Source: Pseudomonadota bacterium (lineage in GTDB: Bacteria; Desulfobacterota; Desulfobulbia; Desulfobulbales; Desulfocapsaceae). Taken from it: a stretch of 64,000 bases of DNA. A model generated the notes under the pieces. The model did no database searches and was not told where the DNA came from. It saw nothing but the letters and a program-made list of their open reading frames with translations. This document shows positions 1 to 9,815 of this stretch, one piece after another (positions within the stretch are counted from its first letter, which is position 1; each line of letters begins with the position of its first letter). Both the position numbers and the translations under genes were made by a program. The stretch covers positions 124,001 to 188,000 of the forward strand of contig JAHJKP010000013.1 of assembly GCA_018821985.1 (NCBI GenBank), read 5' to 3'.

Positions 1-2
1 TT

Positions 3-806
3 ACTGCTGAGTTGCAGGCGGCCGATGGCACCTCTTTTGTCCTGACTCCTCCCGGGAAGGTGCCGGAAGTGCCGCTCCATGGTCTTGTTCGTGATGAAGC
101 GGGCTTTCTGGCACCCCCTGAGGAAAGAACAACTGTTATGGTGCAGGTGGCACCGGATTCTGAACGTCTGGCTCTGCTCTTCCCTTTTGCTCCCTGGGAG
201 GGGTCTGATTGGAAAGGGTTACGTTTGTTGATGAAGGCTAAGGGTAAGTGTACCACCGATCATATCTCCCCTGCGGGGCCCTGGCTGCGTTTTCGCGGGC
301 ATCTGGATAACATCTCCGGCAACATGTTCAGTGGGGCCACGAATGCCTTTACCGGTGAGACCGGTATCGGCCTGAATCAGCTGACGGGTGAGCGACTGCC
401 CTATAATGAGATCGCCCGGGCCTATACTGCTGCCCATGAAAACTGGCTGGTGGTTGGTGATACCAATTATGGAGAGGGCTCTTCGAGGGAACATGCGGCC
501 ATGAGTCCTCGGCATATGGGGGGGCGCGTGGTGATTACCCGCTCTTTTGCCCGCATTCATGAGACCAATCTAAAAAAACAGGGGATGCTGCCGTTGACCT
601 TTGTCGATGGTGCAGACTATGACTTGATTCAGGAGGCTGACCGGGTTGATATTCTGGGCCTGACAGAACTAGCACCCGGATCCACAGTGACAGCCGTGTG
701 TCATCATGCGGATGGCTCAGAATCTGTTATATCTTTGAACCATTCCCTTAATGACGAGCAGATTTCCTGGTTTAAGGCGGGTTCTGCCCTGAATTTTTTA
801 CGTTAG
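3..806 (+). CDS. Aconitate hydratase, C-terminal part (cut by window edge)
   Basis: Aconitase interconverts citrate and isocitrate in the cytoplasm with a 4Fe-4S cluster. Only the C-terminal swivel domain is present; the frame is open to the first base, so the TTG at 12 is not the start. Recognisable blocks are TTDHISPAGPW, NMFSGATNAFTGE, NYGEGSSREHAA (substrate-binding Ser-Arg loop) and RSFARIHETNLKKQGMLPL, which resemble the mitochondrial-type aconitase more than bacterial AcnB. The cluster cysteines lie upstream, outside the window. A regulator gene follows 20 bases later on the same strand. A citrate synthase sits at 37.9 kb, so the citrate branch of the TCA cycle is represented twice in this window. 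Family assignment is secure; which acn paralogue it is cannot be told. Confidence 0.93.
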   Translation, partial: TAELQAADGTSFVLTPPGKVPEVPLHGLVRDEAGFLAPPEERTTVMVQVAPDSERLALLFPFAPWEGSDWKGLRLLMKAKGKCTTDHISPAGPWLRFRGHLDNISGNMFSGATNAFTGETGIGLNQLTGERLPYNEIARAYTAAHENWLVVGDTNYGEGSSREHAAMSPRHMGGRVVITRSFARIHETNLKKQGMLPLTFVDGADYDLIQEADRVDILGLTELAPGSTVTAVCHHADGSESVISLNHSLNDEQISWFKAGSALNFLR

Positions 807-826
807 CAGGAGTCCCTGAATAGGGC

Positions 827-2344
827 ATGCCTGGAGTAATGATGCATACATTGACCCTGGAAAATATCCAACTGCCGTCTCCGCCCGTTATTGCCTTGCG
901 TATTCTTGAGGCGGTTAAAAAAGGTGACGCCTCTTTTGGTGAGTTGGCCCAGATTATTCTGGCCGATCCCGCGTTGACTGCCAAGATATTGAAGGTTGCC
1001 AATTCTTCATTCTACAGTATGCCGAATACGGTTAATACCATAGAAAAGGCCCTGTCGGTGCTCGGCATGAATGTTACCAAGAATATAGCCCTCTCTTTTG
1101 TGATTGCCAAGGAAATGACGGGCAGCGAGAGTGAAGGGTTTAACTTTGGCTATTTCTGGAAACGGGCGGTGACCACTGCGGTGGCTGCTGAACTGTTGGC
1201 CTCCTTGCTCCGGTACAAGAATGAGGATCTTTTTGTCTCGGCCTTGCTTCAGGATATTGGGATGTTGGTTGTTTACCTATGTCGACCCAATGAGTATCGG
1301 CAGGTATTGGATGAAAAAAGGGTGACCGAAGCCTCGGTTCTTGGGAGTGAGCGGAAGATCTTTGGCTTTGACCACCAGGAGGTGGGAGCTAAGTTATTAA
1401 CTGTATGGGATTTACCTAAAAGTATCTCGACCATAATTCGCTATCATCATGCAAGTGACTGTCCTAAAGGAGTCAGGATGCAGGTTGATATTATGCGCTG
1501 GTCAAACATGCTTTCCTCAATATATTATGGTTCACGGAGTGTGGAGAAGGTGCAGAGGCTTAAGGCTGAAATTTGTCCCAGCTTCAGGGTCAATGCTGAT
1601 GATATAGATACCCTGATTGATAGTGTGGCGAAAAAAAGTATCGAGATTCTCTCTTTCTTCGAGATCGACCCTGGTGAGATGAAACCTTTCTCCCATATGC
1701 TTCAGGAGGCGAACGAGGAGCTGCGTCGGATCAATTTGTCCTATGAGCAGGTGGTCATGCAGGCGAAACAGGCACGGAAGAAGGCAGAAGACTTGGCGGC
1801 CGAGCTGCTGGAGGCTAATAGCAAGCTGAGGGTTCTGGCCTTTCGTGACGGTCTGACAGACCTTTATAATTATCGTTATTTTCAGGAGTTGATGGAGAGG
1901 GAGACGAACCGGGCCGCGCGCTACCATCTCCCTCTGTCTCTTATGCTTTTTGATATTGATCGCTTTAAAGAGGTCAATGACACCTACGGACATTCTGCCG
2001 GTGATCAGGTCCTGCGCTGCCTGGCAAAGTTAGTGACCGCAACCCTGCGTACCTCGGATATTATTGCTCGTTATGGCGGGGAGGAGTTTGCAGTGATCCT
2101 TCCCATGACTGATCTGGCCGGCTGCAGGGTTTTTGCCGAGCGATTACGGCGGCAGGTTGAAGAGATGGAAGCGGTTGTTGCCGGTAATTCGATCAGGGTT
2201 ACAATCAGTCTCGGTCTGACGAGCTGTGGAGCGGAAATGACATCGGTTGATAAACTACAAATGATCAATGCTGCCGACGCTGCCATGTATCAGGCGAAAC
2301 AGAATGGGCGAAATCGGGTAGAGGTGAAGGAAGTACAGTCTTGA
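827..2344 (+). CDS. HDOD-GGDEF diguanylate cyclase regulator
   Basis: A cytoplasmic signalling protein of about 505 residues. Residues about 15-215 form an HDOD domain (LPSPPVIALRILEAVKKGD; ADPALTAKILKVANSSFYS), a non-catalytic relative of HD phosphohydrolases. A charged helical, probably coiled-coil segment (about 290-335) leads to a GGDEF domain (about 340-500) that should make c-di-GMP from two GTP. The active-site signature is intact as YGGEEF, and RTSD just before it matches the RxxD product-inhibition site, so an active, feedback-regulated cyclase is expected. ATGs at 827, 839 and 842 are in frame; GGAG at 833-836 would best serve 842, while CAGGAG at 809-814 would serve 827. No membrane segment or receiver domain is visible, so the input signal is unknown. 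Confidence 0.92.
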   Translation: MPGVMMHTLTLENIQLPSPPVIALRILEAVKKGDASFGELAQIILADPALTAKILKVANSSFYSMPNTVNTIEKALSVLGMNVTKNIALSFVIAKEMTGSESEGFNFGYFWKRAVTTAVAAELLASLLRYKNEDLFVSALLQDIGMLVVYLCRPNEYRQVLDEKRVTEASVLGSERKIFGFDHQEVGAKLLTVWDLPKSISTIIRYHHASDCPKGVRMQVDIMRWSNMLSSIYYGSRSVEKVQRLKAEICPSFRVNADDIDTLIDSVAKKSIEILSFFEIDPGEMKPFSHMLQEANEELRRINLSYEQVVMQAKQARKKAEDLAAELLEANSKLRVLAFRDGLTDLYNYRYFQELMERETNRAARYHLPLSLMLFDIDRFKEVNDTYGHSAGDQVLRCLAKLVTATLRTSDIIARYGGEEFAVILPMTDLAGCRVFAERLRRQVEEMEAVVAGNSIRVTISLGLTSCGAEMTSVDKLQMINAADAAMYQAKQNGRNRVEVKEVQS

Positions 2345-2511
2345 GCCTTGCCATGTCACAAAAGCAGTTACGAGCTATCAGCTATCCCCCTTGTAATGTT
2401 GTCGTTTTTCCGTATGTGTGCCGGAGAAAAGCACTCTTCGTTCCTTTCTGTTATCCTTTGCGCGTAATCAGTCTTTCATTCCGGAAAATCACATTCTGAA
2501 CCATGTAATGG

Positions 2512-3270
2512 CTATTTGTGGGTGGCGGTCAAGGAAATAATGGTACAATTACGGCCTGTTATTCCATTTCCTTGGCGAATGGCGCGACGGTAGGAAAAAA
2601 AATCAGGGCTGCAGGAGGTGCAGATTCCTGCCACGCTGATCTTTTCTGGGTGCAGGCCGACCTCCATGAGTTGAAACCTGGATATCTGCCAGAAATCAAA
2701 ATAATTGCTGCGCGTCTGAAAGGCCTGGAAGGAGGTAGGAAGCTCCTGGCGATGATTGATAAACTCAGAGCAGCAAGGCCCCAGGGAGGGACTGATGCTG
2801 GCCGCTATGTCTTCAGGACGGGACTGGTAGCAGGAATTCATCATCTCCACTGTTTTCTCAATGATACGGATGACACTGCCTCGCCAGCCGCAATGCACCG
2901 CAGCTATTGCCGATTGCACAGGGTCGTGAAGCAGGATGGCCTGACAGTCGGCATGCTGGATCATCAAGCCGACGCCTCTTCTGTCGGTCATCAAGGCATC
3001 AATGCCATCTAGCTCCTGATCGCTGTCAGGCGTTTCCCCAAGCCTGAAAATCTGATCCCCGTGCACCTGTCTGGCTGAAATCAGACGGTTGATACCCAAG
3101 GCTTGCTTCATCCTGTTGCGATTGGCTTGTACCTTGTCCGCACAATCCCCAACGCCGAAACTACCATTGAGAGAAGCAAAAGGGGCGGCGCTCACTCCGT
3201 GATAGCTGTTAAAGGTTGCCTGGATGAGATCTGGAACAGAGGATGTTATGTGGGTACAGGGCGTAAGCAT
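2512..3270 (-). CDS. pgeF: PgeF/YfiH-family multicopper-oxidase-like (laccase domain) protein
   Basis: A 252-residue single-domain protein of the YfiH/YlmD/PgeF family. Members have been described as polyphenol oxidases, purine nucleosidases and peptidoglycan-editing factors, so the physiological role here is uncertain. Family signatures are visible: ARQVHGD near residue 66, IQHADCQAILLHDP near 104 and AVHCGWRG near 125; the His and Cys residues in these are the expected metal or active-site ligands. There is no signal peptide. The gene stands alone, convergent with the HDOD-GGDEF gene and downstream of the porin terminator. The ribosome-binding site is weak (AGGTTT). Family call is secure, substrate is not. 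Confidence 0.9.
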   Translation of the reverse strand: MLTPCTHITSSVPDLIQATFNSYHGVSAAPFASLNGSFGVGDCADKVQANRNRMKQALGINRLISARQVHGDQIFRLGETPDSDQELDGIDALMTDRRGVGLMIQHADCQAILLHDPVQSAIAAVHCGWRGSVIRIIEKTVEMMNSCYQSRPEDIAASISPSLGPCCSEFINHRQELPTSFQAFQTRSNYFDFWQISRFQLMEVGLHPEKISVAGICTSCSPDFFSYRRAIRQGNGITGRNCTIISLTATHK

Positions 3271-3310
3271 GGATAAACCTGGCGACTAAGGGCGGATGAC
3301 GTAAGGCAAT

Positions 3311-3348
3311 AAAAAAAAGGGTAAGGTTCCTTTACAGGAACCTTACCC
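3311..3348 (-). terminator. Rho-independent terminator of the porin gene
   Basis: A perfect 12-bp stem (GGGTAAGGTTCC at 3319-3330 against 3337-3348) with a six-base loop is followed, reading the minus strand, by eight U residues (A-run at 3311-3318). It lies 75 bases after the porin stop codon and isolates that gene from pgeF. Confidence 0.9.
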
Positions 3349-3423
3349 AGATACTCAACAACCAACGGATTATTCAGGTGTGATTCACACCATTATAATA
3401 ATACCGTTCCTTTTGAACAACAA

Positions 3424-4938
3424 TTAGAATGTTGCCTCAAGGGTCAGGTAAACCTGGTCAGCGCTCTCAACGGTATCCTGCAGATAGCCCAGTTTCATCA
3501 GGTCAGTTGCATCATTCAGGTCGTATGCATACATGTTCCAATCGTTGGAACCGGCATAATCATACTCGTAACGCTGATAGCCGAGACGCATGAAGGTTTT
3601 GGCATATTTAGAGATGGCCTCGCCCATGGGCAGGTCATAGATACCATAAACCTCATAGACATTACCGCGAGCGGCAATCTTGGACTGATAGAGATCGTCA
3701 TGTCCAGGGGTCATGCCGATCCAGTATTGAGAACCGTAGTTCCATTCAGCACCGAGCTTGAGACCGGCTTGATCGATATCATAACGAAGACCAACATGGG
3801 CGTGGTAACCATCTTGACTCTCCTGGTTTGGACCAACTTGGCCCATCATCATGCCAACATAGTCATTGAACATACCGTTCTCGTTAGGATCGGTACGGCT
3901 CCAACCGCCAGCTACGAAGTAGTTCAGGCCAGCCATCTTGTCCATGTACATGGCAGAGGTATGCTGGATGTTGCCAACACTTACTCTGTTGCCCATTCCG
4001 CTCATACCACCAAACATCGAGTCGATAATTGGATCCTGGAAGTTGGGGTAATTAACAACATTGGCAGCAAGGAAAGACTGGGCATAAAGGAAGCGGTCTT
4101 CTTTCTTCAGGATATCCCAGCTCACACCGACGAAATCCATATCTTCCATGGGCTCGCCTTCATACTGCAGGCCATCCTCAAAACCACGGCCGTAGCAGAC
4201 GCGAACTCGACCTGATCCCAGGTCTCCGCCCCATTTATAGGCATAACCCATGGAGATTCCGTCAAAGGGATAGTCCATGATCAGCGGGGTGCCACTGCGC
4301 TCGGTGGAGCCCATGCGGATGTTTGAGGGATTACCATCGGTGGTTGGACGACGACCGATGGAGAACCATACGGGAGCGCCGAAGAGGTTGTTAAAGTTAA
4401 CAAAAGCACGGTCAACGCGCAGGGCATTGTCGGAAGGGGTGCGGGTGGAGTTACCATCAAACTGTGGCCACATGGTGCCGCCATCATCCTGAAATGCAGA
4501 CTGCATGCCCCAAGCTTTGTACATGGCCAGACGGCCCTTGAAGTCAACGTTCTCGGTAACGCCTACGCGCATGTTCAGACGGAAGCGATTGGTGAATGAG
4601 GTGTCGTTGTCAAGTTCATTTCCAAAAACAGTGTCGGCATTGTACATATCCATACGGGCACGGAAATCGCCGTCAAGTTTAAAACGGGCGGCCAGGTCCC
4701 AATCCTCAGCACGTTCACCTAAGCTGGTAACGCTATTGTTCAGATCGCCTACCTTGGCGCTTGTTGCGGCGTTGGCCTCTGACTGAGCCGCCATCTGTGC
4801 CTTCAACTGGTCAAGCTGTGAGCTCAGATCCTGAATCTTGCGATCCAGATCACTGGCTTGAGGGCCAACACCTGCAGAAGCAACAACAGGCAGGGCGATC
4901 AGGCCGGCAAGTGCCAGCATGGAAAATTTTTTAATCAT
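3424..4938 (-). CDS. Outer-membrane porin-like beta-barrel protein (DUF3373-like)
   Basis: A 504-residue exported protein. Residues 1-22 are a Sec signal peptide (KKFSMLALAGLIALPVVASA). Residues about 27-75 form a predicted coiled coil (LDRKIQDLSSQLDQLKAQMAAQSEA), as in trimeric porins. The remainder is rich in alternating aromatic/polar stretches typical of beta strands and ends in Phe (LEATF), the usual outer-membrane barrel signature. It resembles the DUF3373 proteins common in sulfate and metal reducers, some of which are abundant outer-membrane proteins; the solute is not known. It has a good ribosome-binding site (AGGAAAGAAG), a long AT-rich leader with an inverted repeat, and its own terminator, all consistent with a strongly expressed single gene. 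It has no methionine or cysteine bias of note. Confidence 0.8.
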   Translation of the reverse strand: MIKKFSMLALAGLIALPVVASAGVGPQASDLDRKIQDLSSQLDQLKAQMAAQSEANAATSAKVGDLNNSVTSLGERAEDWDLAARFKLDGDFRARMDMYNADTVFGNELDNDTSFTNRFRLNMRVGVTENVDFKGRLAMYKAWGMQSAFQDDGGTMWPQFDGNSTRTPSDNALRVDRAFVNFNNLFGAPVWFSIGRRPTTDGNPSNIRMGSTERSGTPLIMDYPFDGISMGYAYKWGGDLGSGRVRVCYGRGFEDGLQYEGEPMEDMDFVGVSWDILKKEDRFLYAQSFLAANVVNYPNFQDPIIDSMFGGMSGMGNRVSVGNIQHTSAMYMDKMAGLNYFVAGGWSRTDPNENGMFNDYVGMMMGQVGPNQESQDGYHAHVGLRYDIDQAGLKLGAEWNYGSQYWIGMTPGHDDLYQSKIAARGNVYEVYGIYDLPMGEAISKYAKTFMRLGYQRYEYDYAGSNDWNMYAYDLNDATDLMKLGYLQDTVESADQVYLTLEATF

Positions 4939-5265
4939 CTTCTTTCCTCCAAATTTTATTAATTATTACGATTCCTGGATCCTCCTGAGATTCAAGAACG
5001 CATCCATGATCCCTGTCCACATAAATGGACAGGAGAATCAAACAGTTCTACCTTTTTCCTTAAATATGAGTAAGGTTTTTGTCAAATTCAATTTAAAAAA
5101 AATTAACTACAATAATTTGTACTACCGCATTTTTATTTCTATGTCAATAAATTATCTTCATTTTTTTATTGTCTTGTCCTTGTTGTGCTGCTCCGAAGTA
5201 TAAATTTTTATCCTCTGATTTTCCATGGTTAAATGGGACCTTGCGAGGGCCACAATATATGGTAG
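4939..5265. promoter_or_regulatory. AT-rich intergenic control region between porin and tgt
   Basis: This divergent region holds no gene. On the minus strand two TTGACA-type -35 boxes are visible (complement of TGTCAA at 5142-5147 and 5080-5085), each with only a poor -10 about 17 bases on. Closer to the porin start is an inverted repeat CTGTCCA (5013-5019) and TGGACAG (5026-5032) with a six-base spacer, which could be an operator or a leader-RNA hairpin. These assignments are by inspection only. Confidence 0.4.
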
Positions 5266-5294
5266 TTGAAAAAAATATTTAGCGTGAATATAGT
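5266..5294 (+). promoter_or_regulatory. Sigma-70-type promoter for tgt-yajC
   Basis: TTGAAA (5266-5271), a 17-base spacer and TATAGT (5289-5294) match the housekeeping consensus at ten of twelve positions. Transcription would begin near 5301, about 100 bases before the tgt start. Confidence 0.6.
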
Positions 5295-5369
5295 GCAGTT
5301 GTCCGGCAAATTGCACTTGATCGCAGGGGCGAGCTCTGTTTTACCGCCTTTACAACCGATTGATTTTAA

Positions 5370-6521
<1,152 letters not shown>

Positions 6522-6711
6522 TTAACATAATTTTTTTTGTCGAGAGGGTAATGTCTCTGGTAGATGTTGTTTAAATAAACCGTAACATGGGAATTTCGTG
6601 ATTGGCATAAAGAGCTGGTTATGAAATGATCAGATAAATGTAACGAGGATTTTGCTACGGCTTCTTGCAGATACTTTTACCGTATATATCACATTTTTTG
6701 GAGGAACCATT

Positions 6712-7020
6712 ATGCCATCAGCAGGAGCAGGCGGAGGGATTGCCCAATTTCTCCCTCTTATTCTTATCTTTGTCGTTTTTTATTTTTTATTGATCAGGCC
6801 GCAGCAGAAGCAGGCTAAACAGCAGCAGCAATTTTTAAATGATCTGAAGAACGGCAACAAGGTTATCACCAAAGGTGGTATTCATGGTACGATTACGGGG
6901 TTGACGGATACCGTTGTTACCTTGGAGATTGCTCAGGATATCCGTGTCAAGGTTTCCCGTTCTGCCATTGCCAGTCCAGAAAGCGCTAATACAGCGGCTC
7001 CAGTTAAGGCTGGAGGCTGA
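6712..7020 (+). CDS. yajC: Preprotein translocase subunit YajC
   Basis: A 102-residue inner-membrane accessory of the SecDF-YajC complex. After a short glycine-rich N-terminus there is one membrane helix (FLPLILIFVVFYFLLI) followed by the family hallmark RPQQKQAKQQQQFL and a small beta domain (GNKVITKGGIHGTITGL). The ATG at 6712 is chosen because GGAGG lies seven bases before it; an upstream in-frame start at 6652 lacks such a site. A strong terminator follows within 55 bases, so the expected secD/secF genes are not in this transcription unit. Confidence 0.95.
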   Translation: MPSAGAGGGIAQFLPLILIFVVFYFLLIRPQQKQAKQQQQFLNDLKNGNKVITKGGIHGTITGLTDTVVTLEIAQDIRVKVSRSAIASPESANTAAPVKAGG

Positions 7021-7071
7021 GGTATAGGCGGCTGTTGATACGCTCTGCAGGTTGTAGAGAATGGTAGCGGA

Positions 7072-7113
7072 CAAGGGTTGAATCTGACAGATTCAACCCT
7101 TGAGTTGTTTTGT
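7072..7113 (+). terminator. Rho-independent terminator after yajC
   Basis: A perfect 13-bp stem pairs CAAGGGTTGAATC (7072-7084) with its complement at 7090-7102 around a five-base loop, followed by the U-rich stretch TTGTTTTGTTG. Confidence 0.85.
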
Positions 7114-7268
7114 TGCATGTCTCATGACTCTCTTCAAGAGATAACTTTATAAAATCTTTACAGGTCTTTCTTTTTTTGCTAAATAAAAAGTATGGATGGG
7201 TCGATATAATTAATAACAAAGATCATTACTTCTCTTTTATTCTTAAAAAATGAAAGGAGGATCAGGGC

Positions 7269-7421
7269 ATGACCAGTCAGCAAGCTATTGGAGTTCTTAT
7301 GCTCAGTCCGTTTTATTTTAAAATGTCCCCTGTTGACAGGAAGAAACTGGTGCAGGAATATTGTGACTCGTTTAATAAAAGCGTAATGCAACAGAAAAAT
7401 TCCGCTGATAGTAAAAAATAA
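7269..7421 (+). CDS. Small protein of 50 residues, unknown function
   Basis: This ORF has a near-perfect ribosome-binding site (AAAGGAGG at 7253-7260, eight bases before ATG), and a TATAAT -10-like box at 7205-7210 lies in the intergenic stretch between the yajC terminator and this ORF. The product begins MTSQQAIGVLMLSPFYFKM, continues with a basic/amphipathic segment (DRKKLVQEY) and ends in a lysine/serine-rich tail. The first part is hydrophobic but too short and broken for a clear membrane helix. I do not recognise the family. The translation signals are good enough to treat it as a real gene, but no function can be given. A second small protein follows 63 bases later on the same strand. 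Confidence 0.6.
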   Translation: MTSQQAIGVLMLSPFYFKMSPVDRKKLVQEYCDSFNKSVMQQKNSADSKK

Positions 7422-7484
7422 CAGAAATTCCCTTCTCTCCCATTGTTTTCCTTCATGGGTCTTTTGATCCACAATCCTGTCCTG

Positions 7485-7703
7485 ATGTCAATCAAATTAC
7501 TGGCCATAGAATTGTATCGCACCCAGCAAAATGTAGCTCGCCTTGAAGCACAACTTGAGGCGTTGCCATTGCTCGGAAGCGCTGACTTACGTGAGGAATT
7601 ACGTCAGTCCCAGGCGGAATTGCAGCAGTTACGCAAGATGCTTGATGACAAAAAAACATCGTCCTCTTTCTGTGCCCATTCCGTTCGTATGCGTGGCCGT
7701 TAA
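7485..7703 (+). CDS. Small coiled-coil protein, unknown function
   Basis: About 72 residues from the ATG at 7485; an in-frame ATG at 7455 would add ten. The sequence IKLLAIELYRTQQNVARLEAQLEAL and RQSQAELQQLRKMLDD has leucine/glutamine heptads typical of a short helical hairpin or coiled coil, with a Leu-Pro-rich turn between the two helices. No signal peptide, membrane helix or metal motif is visible. It lacks a clear ribosome-binding site, so translation may depend on the upstream 50-residue gene. It is convergent with the MATE gene. Function is unknown. Confidence 0.55.
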   Translation: MSIKLLAIELYRTQQNVARLEAQLEALPLLGSADLREELRQSQAELQQLRKMLDDKKTSSSFCAHSVRMRGR

Positions 7704-7760
7704 ATTTAATTCGCCTGCACGTTGGAACCTTCCTCCCCCTCTTTTTGGACTCTGTCCTGC

Positions 7761-9152
7761 TCAGCTTTCTCGTTCAACAACCAGTATGTGCTGCCATTTT
7801 CCCTGTCGATATCTGAACGATGCCAAGACAAAGAGGACTGCCACAAACAATAGGACACAGAACCAGGCGTAGTAGATCCCTCTGTCAAAAAATTCTATGC
7901 CGATATAGAGGGGGAGGAGCATGCAGAATACAGACGATGTGCCAATGCACCACATGATAAAGCGGGTATCTCCTGCACCTCGGAGTACTCCTGAGAAGAT
8001 CATGTAAAAGACATCCATGCATATATAGACGGCAACGATACGGAGCAAATGGGTACAGAGGTCAACAACTGAGGCATACCCGACCGCATCCTGCCCTTGG
8101 GGAATGAAGAGGGCAATGATGACCTCCGGGGTACCGATCAGGAATAAATCAAGGAAAAAAGTGTAGGCCAGCAGGAGATGGATTCCGCTCCAGGTTGCGT
8201 ATTTGGCCTGTTGCGGTCTGCCACGGCCCAGAGCCTGTCCCACCAGACTGCTGATACCCTGCGAAAATCCGAGGGCAGGCATAAAGGCCAGAGAACTGAT
8301 GGCGATCACGATATTGCTGGCGGCAAGCTCTTCCCTCCCCAATCGCCCAACCATGAGAATAAAAAAGGTGAAGGCAAAGATGTCGAGGCTGAATTGCAGG
8401 CTGCCGGGAATCCCAAATCGCATGAGACGCAGAAAGATACCCAGATTAAACGGACTTCCCTTGTAGATATTATAAAGTCTGTCATTCTCACGGGTGAAGA
8501 TCAAGGGGATGAGCAGCAGGACAATGACGGCCCAGGAAATAACGGTCGCCAGTCCGGCGCCGGCGATTCCCATTTCCGGCAGCCCCCAGGCTCCGTTGAT
8601 CAAGGCATAATCCAGGGGGATGTTGACCATCATTCCGATAATATTGCAAAGCATAATCGGGCGGGTCATGCCACGGCCGGTGAAGAACCCGGAGATGGTC
8701 TGGGCCGTTACGTGGAGTATGGCACCACGACATAAGATGTTAAAATAGATTTCCTCCAGGGCTCGAACCTCTGGGGGGTGTCCTGCCAGTAGAAACAGGG
8801 GGCCGGTCGCGATAAGGGAGAGGGTAAAGAGGACAATTCCGGCAAACAGGCAAAAGTAAAGCCCCTGCCACAGGGCAATTCCAATCTGCTGATTTTTACC
8901 GGCGCCATAGTATTGAGCGATAAAGACAGTGACATAGCCACCGATCCCGCCCAGAAACGTCATGCACAGAAAGGCGGTGACTCCTGCCGGGAGTGCTGCG
9001 GAGATGGCATTTACACTGTAGTTGGAAAGAAAAACCCGATCGGTGAATTCCATGACCATTGTTGCGGCCATACTCATTACCAGAGGGATGCACACCTTTG
9101 ACACCTCACGATACCGGCTGTTTTCTCTCCACTTGTTCCAAATTTTTTTCAT
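7761..9152 (-). CDS. MATE-family multidrug/cation antiporter
   Basis: A 463-residue polytopic inner-membrane protein with about twelve hydrophobic helices and the two-fold MATE architecture. Characteristic stretches include the N-terminal VCIPLVMSMAATMVMEFTDRVFLS, with the acidic residues of helix 1, and GRGMTRPIMLCNIIGMMVNIPLDYALI before the second half. Family members export cationic drugs or metabolites in exchange for Na+ or H+; the substrate here is unknown. The gene is single and divergent from the SUI1 gene at 9263, with about 110 bases between starts. Confidence 0.92.
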   Translation of the reverse strand: MKKIWNKWRENSRYREVSKVCIPLVMSMAATMVMEFTDRVFLSNYSVNAISAALPAGVTAFLCMTFLGGIGGYVTVFIAQYYGAGKNQQIGIALWQGLYFCLFAGIVLFTLSLIATGPLFLLAGHPPEVRALEEIYFNILCRGAILHVTAQTISGFFTGRGMTRPIMLCNIIGMMVNIPLDYALINGAWGLPEMGIAGAGLATVISWAVIVLLLIPLIFTRENDRLYNIYKGSPFNLGIFLRLMRFGIPGSLQFSLDIFAFTFFILMVGRLGREELAASNIVIAISSLAFMPALGFSQGISSLVGQALGRGRPQQAKYATWSGIHLLLAYTFFLDLFLIGTPEVIIALFIPQGQDAVGYASVVDLCTHLLRIVAVYICMDVFYMIFSGVLRGAGDTRFIMWCIGTSSVFCMLLPLYIGIEFFDRGIYYAWFCVLLFVAVLFVLASFRYRQGKWQHILVVERES

Positions 9153-9262
9153 CTCTTTCCACTTTTTTCTCTATCCTATCTGTTTGGTAATGATGTACTG
9201 CTGGTGCTACAATACCATTTCATCAACGGGGAAGATACTGGAACTCTTGATCGGAGAAAGTT

Positions 9263-9628
9263 ATGTCAAAGAAAAATAGCAGAGATGGCGGTCTGGTCTT
9301 TTCCACGGAACCGGGCAGGATCTGTCTTGCCTGTAAAAAACTATCATCACAGTGCGGCTGTCGTAAAGAATCCACTATTCCTCTTTCTGATGGCATTGTC
9401 AGGATCAGCATGGAGACAAAAGGGCGTAAGGGAAAAGGGGTGACCCTGGTGACAGGTCTGGCCCTTGACCCGGAGGAACTGAGAAAAATAGTTCGAGAGC
9501 TGAAGAAAAAATGTGGCTGCGGGGGTGCAATAAAAGACGGGGTGCTTGAGATCCAAGGTGACCATCGGGATCTGTTGATGGCAGAGTTCGCAGCTCAAGG
9601 ATACAAGGTTAAACGCGTCGGGGGGTAG
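9263..9628 (+). CDS. SUI1/YciH-family translation initiation factor
   Basis: A 121-residue cytoplasmic protein with the eIF1/SUI1 fold (KGRKGKGVTLVTGL ... LKKKCGCGGAIKDGVLEIQGDHRDLLMAEF). In bacteria these YciH-type proteins influence start-site fidelity under stress, but the role is not essential. The N-terminus holds two CxxC-like pairs (CLAC and CGC) that may bind zinc, a feature of many bacterial members. GGAG lies eight bases before the ATG. The gene stands alone between MATE and the NfeD-SPFH pair. Confidence 0.92.
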   Translation: MSKKNSRDGGLVFSTEPGRICLACKKLSSQCGCRKESTIPLSDGIVRISMETKGRKGKGVTLVTGLALDPEELRKIVRELKKKCGCGGAIKDGVLEIQGDHRDLLMAEFAAQGYKVKRVGG

Positions 9629-9815
9629 TCATGCGCTGAGGAGTTGTAATTGATTTAATGAAAAAATTAACATATGATTCTCTTCAGTTGTTGTTATTTT
9701 TCAGGGGTCCTCCCCGACAAGCCGATAGCTGTATGGGGAGTGGGTTGCAGGCTGGCATAAAGGTTTCTGTTTAAATGGATGTGATTTCGGCTCTAATCTC
9801 GGACAAGGAAGGGTG

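Noticed and set aside
12-806. TTG at 12 as the aconitase start
   Set aside because: The reading frame is open to the window edge and the swivel domain alone is not a functional start; the gene is truncated by the window.
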